This document shows, piece after piece, positions 1 to 9,244 of a DNA stretch of 10,237 nucleotides. Made by a program: the position numbers and the translations under genes. Under the pieces are notes generated by a model that was not told the origin of the DNA, ran no database searches, and was given only the letters and a program-made list of their open reading frames with translations. The DNA lies in NCBI GenBank assembly GCA_017457585.1, contig JAFTHD010000161.1, forward strand, positions 1 through 10,237. Direction: 5' to 3'. Numbering within the stretch: position 1 is the first letter of the stretch; the number at the start of each line of letters is the position of its first letter. This DNA is from Bacillota bacterium (GTDB lineage: Bacteria; Bacillota_A; Clostridia; Peptostreptococcales; Anaerovoracaceae).

Positions 1-43
1 AGCCTTTTTCGGCTGCCCTCGTGTTTTAACAATCATCCGGGAA

Positions 44-1078
44 TTATGCGTTCACGCCGCAGGTTGACGGTGCGCAGGTGTTCACACCGCAGGTAGTGAT
101 GCCTTCTGCGTACTCGGTGATGACCTCTCTTCCCAGCTCCGTGAGCATTTCCCTGTCGCTCTGAATGGTGGATCCTGCCGTTGTCAGCATGTTCCCCGTA
201 ATCGTTGCGCTGGCACCGCTCTTGAAAGCGTTAGCCCCATCCCTTTCCATGAGACCGCGGCCGGCTGCAAGCCTGATGTTTGCAGTAGGGTTGATGTATC
301 TGAAAAATGCAACGGTTCTCAGAATCTCTTCTTCGGTAAGCTGTCTCAATGCCTCGAGAGGCGTTCCCGGTATCGGCATGAGCGCATTGATAGGAATGGA
401 CTCGATGCCCAACTCTGCAAGGGAGATGGCCATGTCGATTCGGTCTTCCCATGTTTCACCCATTCCGATGATTCCGCCGGAGCAGACGCACATGCCTTCT
501 GCCTGAGCTGCTTTGATGGTGTGAATCTTGTCCTCATAAGTGTGCGTCGTGCATATGTTAGGAAAGTTCCTCTTTGATGTCTCGATGTTTTCGTGATAGC
601 TTGTAACGCCTGCCTGGTGAAGTCTGTGAAGCTGCTCTGCCGTGAGAAGTCCAAGAGATGCGCACAGGTCCAGCTTACACTCTTCCCGAAGCCTTTCGTA
701 TGTGTGAATCACCTTCTCGAAGTCTTCGCCCTTCAAAGTCTTTGCAGCCGTAACGATCGCAAAACGGTCTACGCCCTCGGCCTCATTGGCCTTCGCTTCA
801 GCTACGATATCATCTGGATTGAGGAAGTCGTATATCTCGCAGTTGGTGTTGTGAAATGCCGATTGAGTACAGAACTTGCAGTCTTCGCTGCAACGCCCCG
901 ACTTGCCGTTTATGATCGTGCAGAGATCCACCTTGTTGCCGCAGATGGCGTCGCGAATCTTATCCGCGCCCTCGCAAAGCGTCTCAAGATCGCAGGTGAT
1001 GAATGCGTCGAGGTCATCGTCGCGTGTAAGTCTTCTCCCTGCTATGATTTCATCTGCCAGTTTCATCAAATCTAACAT
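44..1078 (-). CDS. bioB: Biotin synthase (radical SAM), variant with Cys-rich C-terminal tail
   Basis: Radical SAM enzyme that inserts sulfur into dethiobiotin, the last step of biotin synthesis, in the cytosol. The 344-residue protein is close to family length. The SAM-cluster motif is C63-x3-C67-x2-C70. Other family blocks are YHENIETS (161-168), NICTTHTYEDK (174-184), VCSGGIIGMGE (198-208) and IRLAAGR (268-274). Of the four ligands known for the sulfur-donor [2Fe-2S] cluster in E. coli BioB (C97, C128, C188, R260), the last three align with C139, C199 and R269. The C97 position is A107, at exactly the same spacing from the SAM motif. The protein ends in a C330-x4-C335-x4-C340 tail, which E. 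coli BioB lacks as far as I recall. This suggests the anaerobic type with a different auxiliary cluster. The start is chosen because GGGGAG (1092-1087) sits 8 nt upstream. The stop is TAA. No other bio gene is in the window. Confidence 0.95.
   Translation of the reverse strand: MLDLMKLADEIIAGRRLTRDDDLDAFITCDLETLCEGADKIRDAICGNKVDLCTIINGKSGRCSEDCKFCTQSAFHNTNCEIYDFLNPDDIVAEAKANEAEGVDRFAIVTAAKTLKGEDFEKVIHTYERLREECKLDLCASLGLLTAEQLHRLHQAGVTSYHENIETSKRNFPNICTTHTYEDKIHTIKAAQAEGMCVCSGGIIGMGETWEDRIDMAISLAELGIESIPINALMPIPGTPLEALRQLTEEEILRTVAFFRYINPTANIRLAAGRGLMERDGANAFKSGASATITGNMLTTAGSTIQSDREMLTELGREVITEYAEGITTCGVNTCAPSTCGVNA
51..94 (-). repeat. Short direct repeat coding the bioB C-terminal tail
   Basis: Two 14-bp copies, 51-64 and 81-94, differ at one position and are 30 bp apart. 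On the coding strand each encodes T-C-G-V-N, so the tail carries two TCGVN units ten residues apart, with another cysteine between them. The duplication probably built the C-x4-C-x4-C tail. Confidence 0.7.
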
Positions 1079-1116
1079 TGCTCATGCTCCCCATAATTAC
1101 CTTATTTCCACAAAAG

Positions 1117-1141
1117 TTTCAGGCGGCGATGCGACCTGAAA
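1117..1141. promoter_or_regulatory. Inverted repeat in the bioB leader
   Basis: TTTCAGG (1117-1123) and CCTGAAA (1135-1141) form a perfect 7-bp inverted repeat around 11 bp, between the bioB promoter and its ribosome binding site. A further ACCTGAAA copy lies at 1154-1161. It could be an operator or an mRNA hairpin. No protein partner can be named. Confidence 0.35.
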
Positions 1142-1179
1142 AGTCAATCGTAAACCTGAAATATAAATCGTCAACTAAG

Positions 1180-1208
1180 ATTGTAAACCCATGAGAAACA
1201 CATGTCAA
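1180..1208 (-). promoter_or_regulatory. Promoter of bioB
   Basis: On the minus strand TTGACA (1208-1203) is followed, after exactly 17 bp, by TACAAT (1185-1180), about 100 bp upstream of the bioB start. This is a near-consensus sigma-70/sigma-A promoter. A second, weaker pair lies downstream: TTGACG (1174-1169), 16 bp, TACGAT (1152-1147). The promoter makes bioB independently transcribable from the LysR gene behind it. Confidence 0.7.
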
Positions 1209-1291
1209 CCGAAAGCATAGAGAATCGATAGGAATTGCTGCATTGACAGAGGCGGCAGGAGTCAGGACGCCTGCGAGCCGCCGGAGATGCA

Positions 1292-2170
1292 CTATTCCGG
1301 CTTGCTCAGCATCTTGACGGCTACGTCCACGAATTTGCGGACAGCAGGGGAAGCACTCTTCAGCGAGTTCATGGCGATTCCAAGGGTAATGCTCTGAGGC
1401 GGATCCACCGGCATCTTGATTACGTCGAAATCCAGCTTGTCGGTAATGAGCTTGTTGATGATACAGATGCCGATATCCTGCTCCACCATGGCAATGGCAG
1501 GCGGCGTTTCCCCCGTCTTAAAGGAAAGGTCACGGGAAAGGCCGTATTCCTCAAGGAGAGGCCTCGTATCGGCGTCGAATCCCTGAGCCGGGATGATGAC
1601 GGCCTTTTCACTGCCGATGTTGGTGAGAGGATAGCTGGAATTGCCGGCACAAGGATGAGACCTGTTGAGTATGGCAAGAAGGGGATCTTCTGCCAGAGGA
1701 ATCCATTCATAAGGCATGGGCTCCTTGTAACTCATGAAGGCAAGATCTGCCTTCTTTTCTGCAAGAAGACTCTCTACTTCCTGCCTGTAGCCCTCGATGA
1801 GCTGAATGCGAATATTCGGGTAATCTTCCTGAAAGCGGTGGATAACCTGGGGAAGCCAGTGAGCCGCGATACTTGAATAGGTGGCGATGGTTACCGAACC
1901 TACTGCAAGGCCGTGTACTTCCGATGAGAGCTGGTATATGGCATCCTCCTGCCGCAGAAATTCACGTACAACGGGGAGAAAGAGAGCCCCCTCTTCCGTC
2001 AGCGTCACGCCTCTTTTGTTTCTGAAAAGAAGCTGAACGCCAAGTTCGTTCTCAAGAGCCTGTATGAGCTGGCTGACGCCCGAAGGGGTGTAGGCCAGCT
2101 TGTCCGCCGCCTGCGTTATCGTTCCCGTCTCTGCCGCGTAGAGAAACGCTTTGCACCTTGCTGTTTCCAT
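1292..2170 (-). CDS. LysR-family transcriptional regulator
   Basis: A 292-residue DNA-binding regulator of normal LysR length. The N-terminal winged helix-turn-helix is at about residues 1-60; residues 15-40 contain the typical GTITQAADKL and SGVSQLIQALE segments. It is followed by a linker helix and a periplasmic-binding-protein-like effector domain (about 90-290), which begins near VGSVTIATY. The start at 2170 is chosen because AAAGGAG (2183-2177) lies 6 nt upstream and the HTH begins at once, as usual in the family. The reading frame stays open upstream to a TTG at 2305, but that stretch is a translated tandem repeat. The stop is TAG. The gene reads toward bioB and diverges from the PFOR operon, so either could be its target. 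The effector is unknown. Confidence 0.92.
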   Translation of the reverse strand: METARCKAFLYAAETGTITQAADKLAYTPSGVSQLIQALENELGVQLLFRNKRGVTLTEEGALFLPVVREFLRQEDAIYQLSSEVHGLAVGSVTIATYSSIAAHWLPQVIHRFQEDYPNIRIQLIEGYRQEVESLLAEKKADLAFMSYKEPMPYEWIPLAEDPLLAILNRSHPCAGNSSYPLTNIGSEKAVIIPAQGFDADTRPLLEEYGLSRDLSFKTGETPPAIAMVEQDIGICIINKLITDKLDFDVIKMPVDPPQSITLGIAMNSLKSASPAVRKFVDVAVKMLSKPE

Positions 2171-2186
2171 GTGTTGCTCCTTTATA

Positions 2187-2312
2187 TGCCAATCGCACAA
2201 CGCCGATTGACGATCACATAATGACAGTTGCCAATCGCACAATGCTGATTGCTGACCGCACAACGACAATCGCTGATCGCACAATGTCGATCGTTGACCG
2301 CCCAACCTAACT
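2187..2312. repeat. Six tandem 21-bp repeats upstream of the LysR gene
   Basis: The units are 2187-2207, 2208-2228, 2229-2249, 2250-2270, 2271-2291 and 2292-2312, each exactly 21 bp and imperfectly conserved. The core reads roughly TGCTGATCGCACAATG followed by a CGAT-like end. The last unit (2292-2312) is the most diverged. Several units hold an inverted repeat: AATCG/CGATT in unit 1 and GATCG/CGATC in units 5 and 6, with an 8-bp spacer. A 21-bp period puts each copy on the same face of the helix. The array begins 17 bp upstream of the LysR start codon and probably lies in its 5' leader. Confidence 0.88.
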
Positions 2313-2379
2313 TACGGTTTGATTTAAGTAATACTTACAATATCCTTAACGCTATGTATATTTACTTTACCTGGTTCAG

Positions 2380-2408
2380 ATTATACTATGGAGCAGAGCA
2401 GGAAACAA
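2380..2408 (-). promoter_or_regulatory. Probable promoter of the LysR gene
   Basis: On the minus strand TTGTTT (2408-2403) and TATAAT (2385-2380) are separated by 17 bp. The -10 is perfect and the -35 matches at its first three bases. Transcription from here would give a leader of about 200 nt that includes all six 21-bp repeats. Confidence 0.5.
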
Positions 2409-2452
2409 TACTCATGACCATTTCCTGATAACTTGTCCACTTCGTATAGTGG
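2399..2452 (+). promoter_or_regulatory. Possible leader hairpins overlapping the terminator
   Basis: Two perfect short stems precede the terminator: CAGGAAA (2399-2405) with TTTCCTG (2421-2427), and CCACT (2437-2441) with AGTGG (2448-2452). The second overlaps the left arm of the terminator at 2450-2452, so the two could be mutually exclusive, as in an attenuator. A weak plus-strand promoter (TTTACT 2361-2366, 15 bp, TATACT 2382-2387) could start such a transcript. No known riboswitch class was recognised. Confidence 0.3.
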
Positions 2453-2496
2453 GGCTGTTGCATGGTAATTTACTGAAGCAGCGGCTCCATTTTTTT
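2450..2496 (+). terminator. Rightward intrinsic terminator ahead of the PFOR operon promoter
   Basis: A 12-bp stem pairs 2450-2461 (TGGGGCTGTTGC) with 2478-2489 (GCAGCGGCTCCA), including three G-U pairs, around a 16-nt loop. Seven T residues follow at 2490-2496. This is a good rho-independent terminator on the plus strand, yet no plus-strand gene ends before it. It either ends a short RNA started in this region or insulates or attenuates the operon. Confidence 0.7.
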
Positions 2497-2555
2497 GTGC
2501 GGTTTTTAGTACAAAAAATAGTAAAAAATCGTGCTAAATTTGGACAAAAAATCGC

Positions 2556-2584
2556 GTTACAAAAGAAGGCCATCGTGTTATAAT
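2556..2584 (+). promoter_or_regulatory. Promoter of the polyferredoxin-PFOR-flavoprotein operon
   Basis: GTTACA (2556-2561) and a perfect TATAAT (2579-2584) are 17 bp apart, 94 bp upstream of the first start codon. It lies downstream of the intrinsic terminator, so it can fire whatever that does. A second TATAAT (2609-2614) has no good -35. Confidence 0.6.
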
Positions 2585-2592
2585 ATCACTGC

Positions 2593-2625
2593 CGTATCCT
2601 GTATACAATATAATGCATGGATACG
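2593..2625 (+). promoter_or_regulatory. Hairpin or operator at the 5' end of the operon mRNA
   Basis: CGTATCC (2593-2599) pairs perfectly with GGATACG (2619-2625). Two more pairs follow if T2618 bulges. The left arm starts about 9 bp after the -10 element, so the mRNA would begin with this stem. It could stabilise the 5' end or serve as an operator. Confidence 0.45.
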
Positions 2626-2677
2626 AATAGACTGAATTTCGCCGAAAACAAGGTGAAAAAGTTTAAGGAGGATATGT

Positions 2678-3963
2678 ATGAGTATGAGTAAAGACGCGCT
2701 GACAGAGCGCATCCTATCTCTTCTGCCGCAGGTCGATTGCGGTGGTTGCCCTGCTAAAACATGCCAGGCGTGTGCAGATGAGATAGTGAATTCAAAAGAC
2801 CCTTGCTTATGTCCTGCGGTGAACCAGAAGACCGTGGACAAGATGGCCAGGGCACTGGAGATTCAGGCTCCGGTCATTTCTCAGTTGGTCGCATTCCTTT
2901 CCTGCAGCGGATGTGCAGCAGGAAAAGAGAGATTCTCAGAGTTCTGCGACACCTGCGCAGAGGCGGTGGACAGCGGCTTCATGAGAGGAGAGTGCAAGGA
3001 CGGTTGCGTAGGACTTTGCGATTGCATAAAAGTATGCAAGTTTGACGCTATGAGCGTAGTGGACGGCAAAGTGGTAATCGACCGTGAGAAGTGTACGGGC
3101 TGCGGCGTTTGTGCGGAGGAATTCGTCTGTCCGCAGAACCTGATCAGGATGATTCCTGCTGAAGCCACCAATTTCATTCCTTGTTCATCGACAGAGGGTG
3201 ACGAGGAAAAAGTGAGAAGCATATGCAATTACGGGTGCATCGGCTGCGGAGAGTGCGAGATCGTTTGTCCGCAGGATGCAGTTCATCTCATAGACAATCA
3301 TGCGGTCATCGACTATGAAAAGTGCGCCGGCTGCGATGCCTGCACCATACGATGCCGCAAGAAGATCATCATAGACACCTATCACGACCTGAAGAGTCTC
3401 AAAGAGACGGTGGCCTTCGTGCATTGCAGCGAAGGAAAGACGGCGGCGGCCCTTTACGAGAAGATGGGCGTAACCTCCTGTGAAGAGGCTGCGACCCTGA
3501 GCCAGAAGGAGCTGGGTCTCTGCACAACCGGATGCTGCGGACTTGGAAGCTGCGCGAAGGTTTGCAGGCACGGAGCACTTTCCATGGTTGACGGCGTTGC
3601 CAAGGTTGACCCGGAAAAGTGCGTAGGCTGCAGAGATTGCCACCTGGCATGTCCTAAGAACCTGATTTCCATGGTTCCTTACAGCGGTCAGAAGAGGGTA
3701 GAATGCTCATCGGTAAAGGACTACGAAGAGAAGCTGGAAGTGTGCAGCGCAGCATGCACGGGATGCGGCGACTGCGTAGCCAACTGTCCGAACGGCGCCA
3801 TTTACATGGAATTCGGCCATGCTGTCGTAGATCCTCTCATCTGCGAGGACTGCAAAATGTGTCAGTACGTTTGTGCAAGGAATGTGATCAAGGAACTGGA
3901 AGTTCCGGAGTTCATATTCACTCAGAGAGATGTGCTCAATGTAGCCAAAGTGGAGGTGTTCAG

Positions 3964-3967
<4 letters not shown>
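2678..3967 (+). CDS. RnfB-like soluble polyferredoxin with duplicated ferredoxin core
   Basis: A 429-residue iron-sulfur protein with 50 cysteines, expected to carry low-potential electrons in the cytosol. No signal peptide or membrane helix is visible, whereas true RnfB has an N-terminal membrane helix. Residues 17-46 resemble the RnfB Fe-S domain (C21, C24, C29, C45). Four double [4Fe-4S] ferredoxin units follow at about 106-151, 183-226, 282-325 and 356-399. The protein could thus hold up to nine clusters. Residues 71-235 and 245-410 align along their length with a constant offset of 173-176: VAFLSCS matches VAFVHCS, and C169 matches C343. The second clusters of units 1 and 2 deviate (C145-x5-C151; C226 not followed by Pro). 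The start has AAGGAGG (2665-2671) 6 nt upstream. The stop overlaps the PFOR start in ATGA. It is probably the electron partner of PFOR. Confidence 0.85.
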
Positions 3968-7091
<3,124 letters not shown>

Positions 7092-7544
7092 ATCGCCATG
7101 GCCTACGGCTACGTATACGTAGCTCAGATTGCCATGGGTGCTAATCCGGCACAAGCGCTTCAGGCAATCAAGGAAGCAGAGAATTACGACGGGCCTTCCC
7201 TGATCATCGCATATGCGCCTTGCATCAACCACGGTGTCAAGGCCGGCATGAACAAGTCCATGGAAGAGATGAAGAAGGCAGTAAGGTCCGGTTACTGGAA
7301 CCTGCTCAGATTCAACCCTGACCTGGCAGCAGAGGGCAAGAACCCTCTCGAAATGGACAGCGGCAGAGCATCCGAGAGCTTCGAGGAATTCATCATGGGT
7401 GAGGTGAGATACAACTCCCTCAAACTCCGATTCCCTGACAGAGCCGACGAGCTCTTCCAGGCAGCAGAGCAGGCGACCGTTGACAGGTACAACACCCTTA
7501 AGAATCGCCAGAAGGCGTTCGGACAGATAGGAGGCGATAGATAA
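7092..7544 (+). CDS. PFOR C-terminal fragment
   Basis: The frame continues directly from the TAG with I-A-M-A-YGYVYVAQIAMGANPAQ and runs 150 residues to TAA. The first ATG in it is at 7098, with no Shine-Dalgarno sequence. It holds YAPCINHG, whose cysteine (7221-7223) matches the fourth ligand of the cluster nearest thiamine in known PFOR structures, and the usual C-terminal tail (EVRYNSLKLRFPDRA). The stop shares one base with the start of the next gene. Confidence 0.75.
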   Translation: MAMAYGYVYVAQIAMGANPAQALQAIKEAENYDGPSLIIAYAPCINHGVKAGMNKSMEEMKKAVRSGYWNLLRFNPDLAAEGKNPLEMDSGRASESFEEFIMGEVRYNSLKLRFPDRADELFQAAEQATVDRYNTLKNRQKAFGQIGGDR

Positions 7545-8947
7545 TGATCAATATCACGACGAAGCAAAACGTAATGCCGGAGCAGCCTATCGAAACGAGA
7601 ATCAAAAACTACAGCGAAATAAAGCTGGGCTATACGCCGGAGCAGGCCATAAGCGAGGCTATGAGGTGCCTGAACTGCAGACTGAAGCCTTGCATGAACA
7701 ACGGATGTCCTCTTCACAACAACATCCCCGAGTTCATCGCGGCAGTTGCAAAGGGCGACTTCGTAGCGGCTCACGAGATACTCACCAAGACGACGAGACT
7801 TTCCGCAATATGCGGAAGGGTGTGCCCGCACGAAAACCAGTGCGAGGGTCACTGCGTGAGAGGCAAGAAGGGTGAGCCGGTTAAGATCGGCGCACTTGAG
7901 CGATTCGTAGCTGACTGGTACAGGGACAACGTGGGCTTCAGCAGGAAGCCGGGAAGGGCCAACGGTCACAAGGTGGCAATCATCGGCGCCGGCCCTGCAG
8001 GACTTGCCTGCGCCTGCGACCTGAACCTTATGGGATACGAGGTGACGGTCTTCGATGAGAGTAACGTAATCGGCGGAACCATGAACTTCGGCATTCCTGA
8101 ATACAGACTTCCAAAGTCCGTCATTAACGGAGAGGTGGATGCCCTCAAGAGAAGAGGCGTCAACTTCGTGCTCAATACCAGGATCGGTGTTGATGGAGAC
8201 TGCACCGTAAAGGAAATGCTGGACGACGGATACGAGGCAATTTTCATCAGTGACGGCGCCGTTAAACCGACGAAGATCGATATCGAGTCTAACGAGAAGC
8301 AGAATATTTTTGACGCCACCGACTATCTGAGAAGGATAAACGTGGACAGGGCGTATGAAGGTCACAGCGACAAGCCTCTGCCTACCGGCAAAAATGTGGT
8401 CGTCATCGGCGGCGGCAACGTTGCCATGGACGCCTCAAGATGCGCCATCAGATCCGGTGCGGAGAAGGTGAGCATCGTCTATAGAAGGATAGAAGGCGAA
8501 ATGCCGGCGCTCGATGCGGAGCTGAGAGATGCAAAGGAAGAGGGCGTCAAGATCATCGATCTTACCAACCCGATTGCAATCTTAAAAGACGAGAACGGCA
8601 AAGTAAAGGGCCTCGAGTGCCTGAAGCAGAAGCTGGGTGCTCCCGATGAGTCGGGAAGGCATAAACCGGTTCCCGTTGAAGGTTCGAACTTCGTAGTGGA
8701 CTGCGACATGGTTATTCTGGCAACAGGGACTACCTTCAGACCGGGCATAACGGATGAAGACCTGCCGGAACTGAAAAAGTCCAGCAAGGGCGCAGTTGTA
8801 ACGGACAGCGTTACTGCAACAAACGTAGAGGGCATCTACGCAGGCGGAGATACGGTAACCGGCCCTGCCACAGTGGTGAAGGCCATGGGCGCAGGCAAGC
8901 AGGCTGCCATCTCCATCGACAGGTATATCTTCGGATTTGAAAAGTAA
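7544..8947 (+). CDS. gltA: GltA/GltD-type NAD(P)-dependent Fe-S flavoprotein oxidoreductase
   Basis: A 467-residue protein of the glutamate synthase small-subunit family, which moves electrons between NAD(P)H, FAD and Fe-S clusters. The N-terminal cysteines form two groups, C42-x2-C45-x4-C50-x4-C55 and C90-x3-C94-x5-C100-x3-C104. The FAD motif GAGPAG is at 148-153, the NAD(P) motif GGGN at 289-292 and the C-terminal flavin motif AGGD at 433-436. Stand-alone members are annotated as homotetrameric glutamate synthase, GltA; close relatives include NfnB, the bifurcating ferredoxin-NADP subunit. No large glutamate synthase subunit and no NfnA partner lie here. Position as the third gene of a PFOR operon favours a role in ferredoxin-NAD(P) exchange. 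AGGAGG (7529-7534) lies 9 nt before the start. The stop is TAA. Confidence 0.85.
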   Translation: MINITTKQNVMPEQPIETRIKNYSEIKLGYTPEQAISEAMRCLNCRLKPCMNNGCPLHNNIPEFIAAVAKGDFVAAHEILTKTTRLSAICGRVCPHENQCEGHCVRGKKGEPVKIGALERFVADWYRDNVGFSRKPGRANGHKVAIIGAGPAGLACACDLNLMGYEVTVFDESNVIGGTMNFGIPEYRLPKSVINGEVDALKRRGVNFVLNTRIGVDGDCTVKEMLDDGYEAIFISDGAVKPTKIDIESNEKQNIFDATDYLRRINVDRAYEGHSDKPLPTGKNVVVIGGGNVAMDASRCAIRSGAEKVSIVYRRIEGEMPALDAELRDAKEEGVKIIDLTNPIAILKDENGKVKGLECLKQKLGAPDESGRHKPVPVEGSNFVVDCDMVILATGTTFRPGITDEDLPELKKSSKGAVVTDSVTATNVEGIYAGGDTVTGPATVVKAMGAGKQAAISIDRYIFGFEK

Positions 8948-8977
8948 AAATAACGAAACAATACTCATACCATAATA

Positions 8978-9014
8978 GAGGAGGCTGAGGCATATAGTTT
9001 GCTTCAGCCTTCTT
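8978..9014 (+). terminator. Hairpin terminator after the redox operon
   Basis: GGAGGCTGAGGC (8980-8991) pairs with GCTTCAGCCTTC (9001-9012) over 12 bp with two G-U pairs, and the stem can extend to 8978/9014. The loop is 9 nt. The stem is strong but is not followed by a clear T tract, so it may be a weak terminator or a 3' stabilising hairpin. Confidence 0.55.
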
Positions 9015-9202
9015 GCCTGTACAGCGGGAAAATAAGCAAGCGAACAAGCAATTAGCACATATTGTGTACTGACGGAATCCAGGAAACAAAATGATGGATT
9101 TGAGGATATTTTTTGCGGTCGTATGCCGGAATAAAATGGGGAAATGACCCCGCCGAACAAAAAATGAGAGGATTTGGACGCCCATAATTGACTGCGCAGA
9201 GG

Positions 9203-9208
9203 TATAAT
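9203..9208 (+). promoter_or_regulatory. Possible -10 element of proC
   Basis: A perfect TATAAT lies 37 bp before the proC start. The nearest TTGACT (9188-9193) is only 9 bp upstream, too close to act as its -35, and no better -35 is seen at 16-18 bp. The promoter may need an activator. The rest of the gap before proC (9015-9187) holds no clear gene; an A/T-flanked imperfect inverted repeat lies at 9109-9164. Confidence 0.35.
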
Positions 9209-9244
9209 CGTAGAGGTGTTATTGGCTTTTGCAGGGAGGATAAC

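Larger units (their letters stand above)
2171..2677. other. Divergent intergenic region, 507 bp
   Basis: This non-coding stretch lies between the LysR gene (left) and the polyferredoxin-PFOR operon (right). From left to right it holds the LysR ribosome binding site, six 21-bp tandem repeats, a leftward promoter, a possible rightward leader with hairpins ending in an intrinsic terminator, an A/T-rich segment (about 2490-2570), the operon promoter and a 5' hairpin. Each is listed separately. No convincing open reading frame or tRNA was seen in it. Confidence 0.7.

Noticed and set aside
1..14. Small hairpin AGCC/GGCT as a bioB terminator or as the end of a left-hand terminator
   Set aside because: The stem is only four pairs and the window edge cuts the flank, so neither strand nor function can be decided.
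1147..1210. Classic BirA biotin operator upstream of bioB
   Set aside because: Only direct-orientation half-sites are present. The inverted partner half at the usual spacing is missing, and the elements are explained by -35 and -10 hexamers.
1252..1282. GGCGGC/GCCGCC inverted repeat as a LysR terminator
   Set aside because: The six-pair stem is followed by no T tract on the minus strand, so termination is not supported.
2171..2305. N-terminal extension of the LysR protein with 7-residue repeats (LCDxQ-like)
   Set aside because: The frame is open only because the 21-bp repeats are a multiple of three. It would need a TTG start without a ribosome binding site, while the ATG at 2170 has a strong one and fits the family.
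3703..3963. Upstream extension of PFOR from ATG at 3703
   Set aside because: It overlaps the 3' end of the polyferredoxin gene in another frame. The ATG at 3964 has a good ribosome binding site and matches the usual PFOR start.
7292..8365. Long minus-strand open frame (357 residues) opposite the flavoprotein gene
   Set aside because: It has no recognisable domain and is a shadow of a well-supported gene on the other strand. The same applies to the minus-strand frame at 6279-6938 opposite PFOR.
9188..9208. TTGACT and TATAAT as a complete proC promoter
   Set aside because: The spacer is only 9 bp, too short for one sigma factor to contact both; only the -10 is kept.
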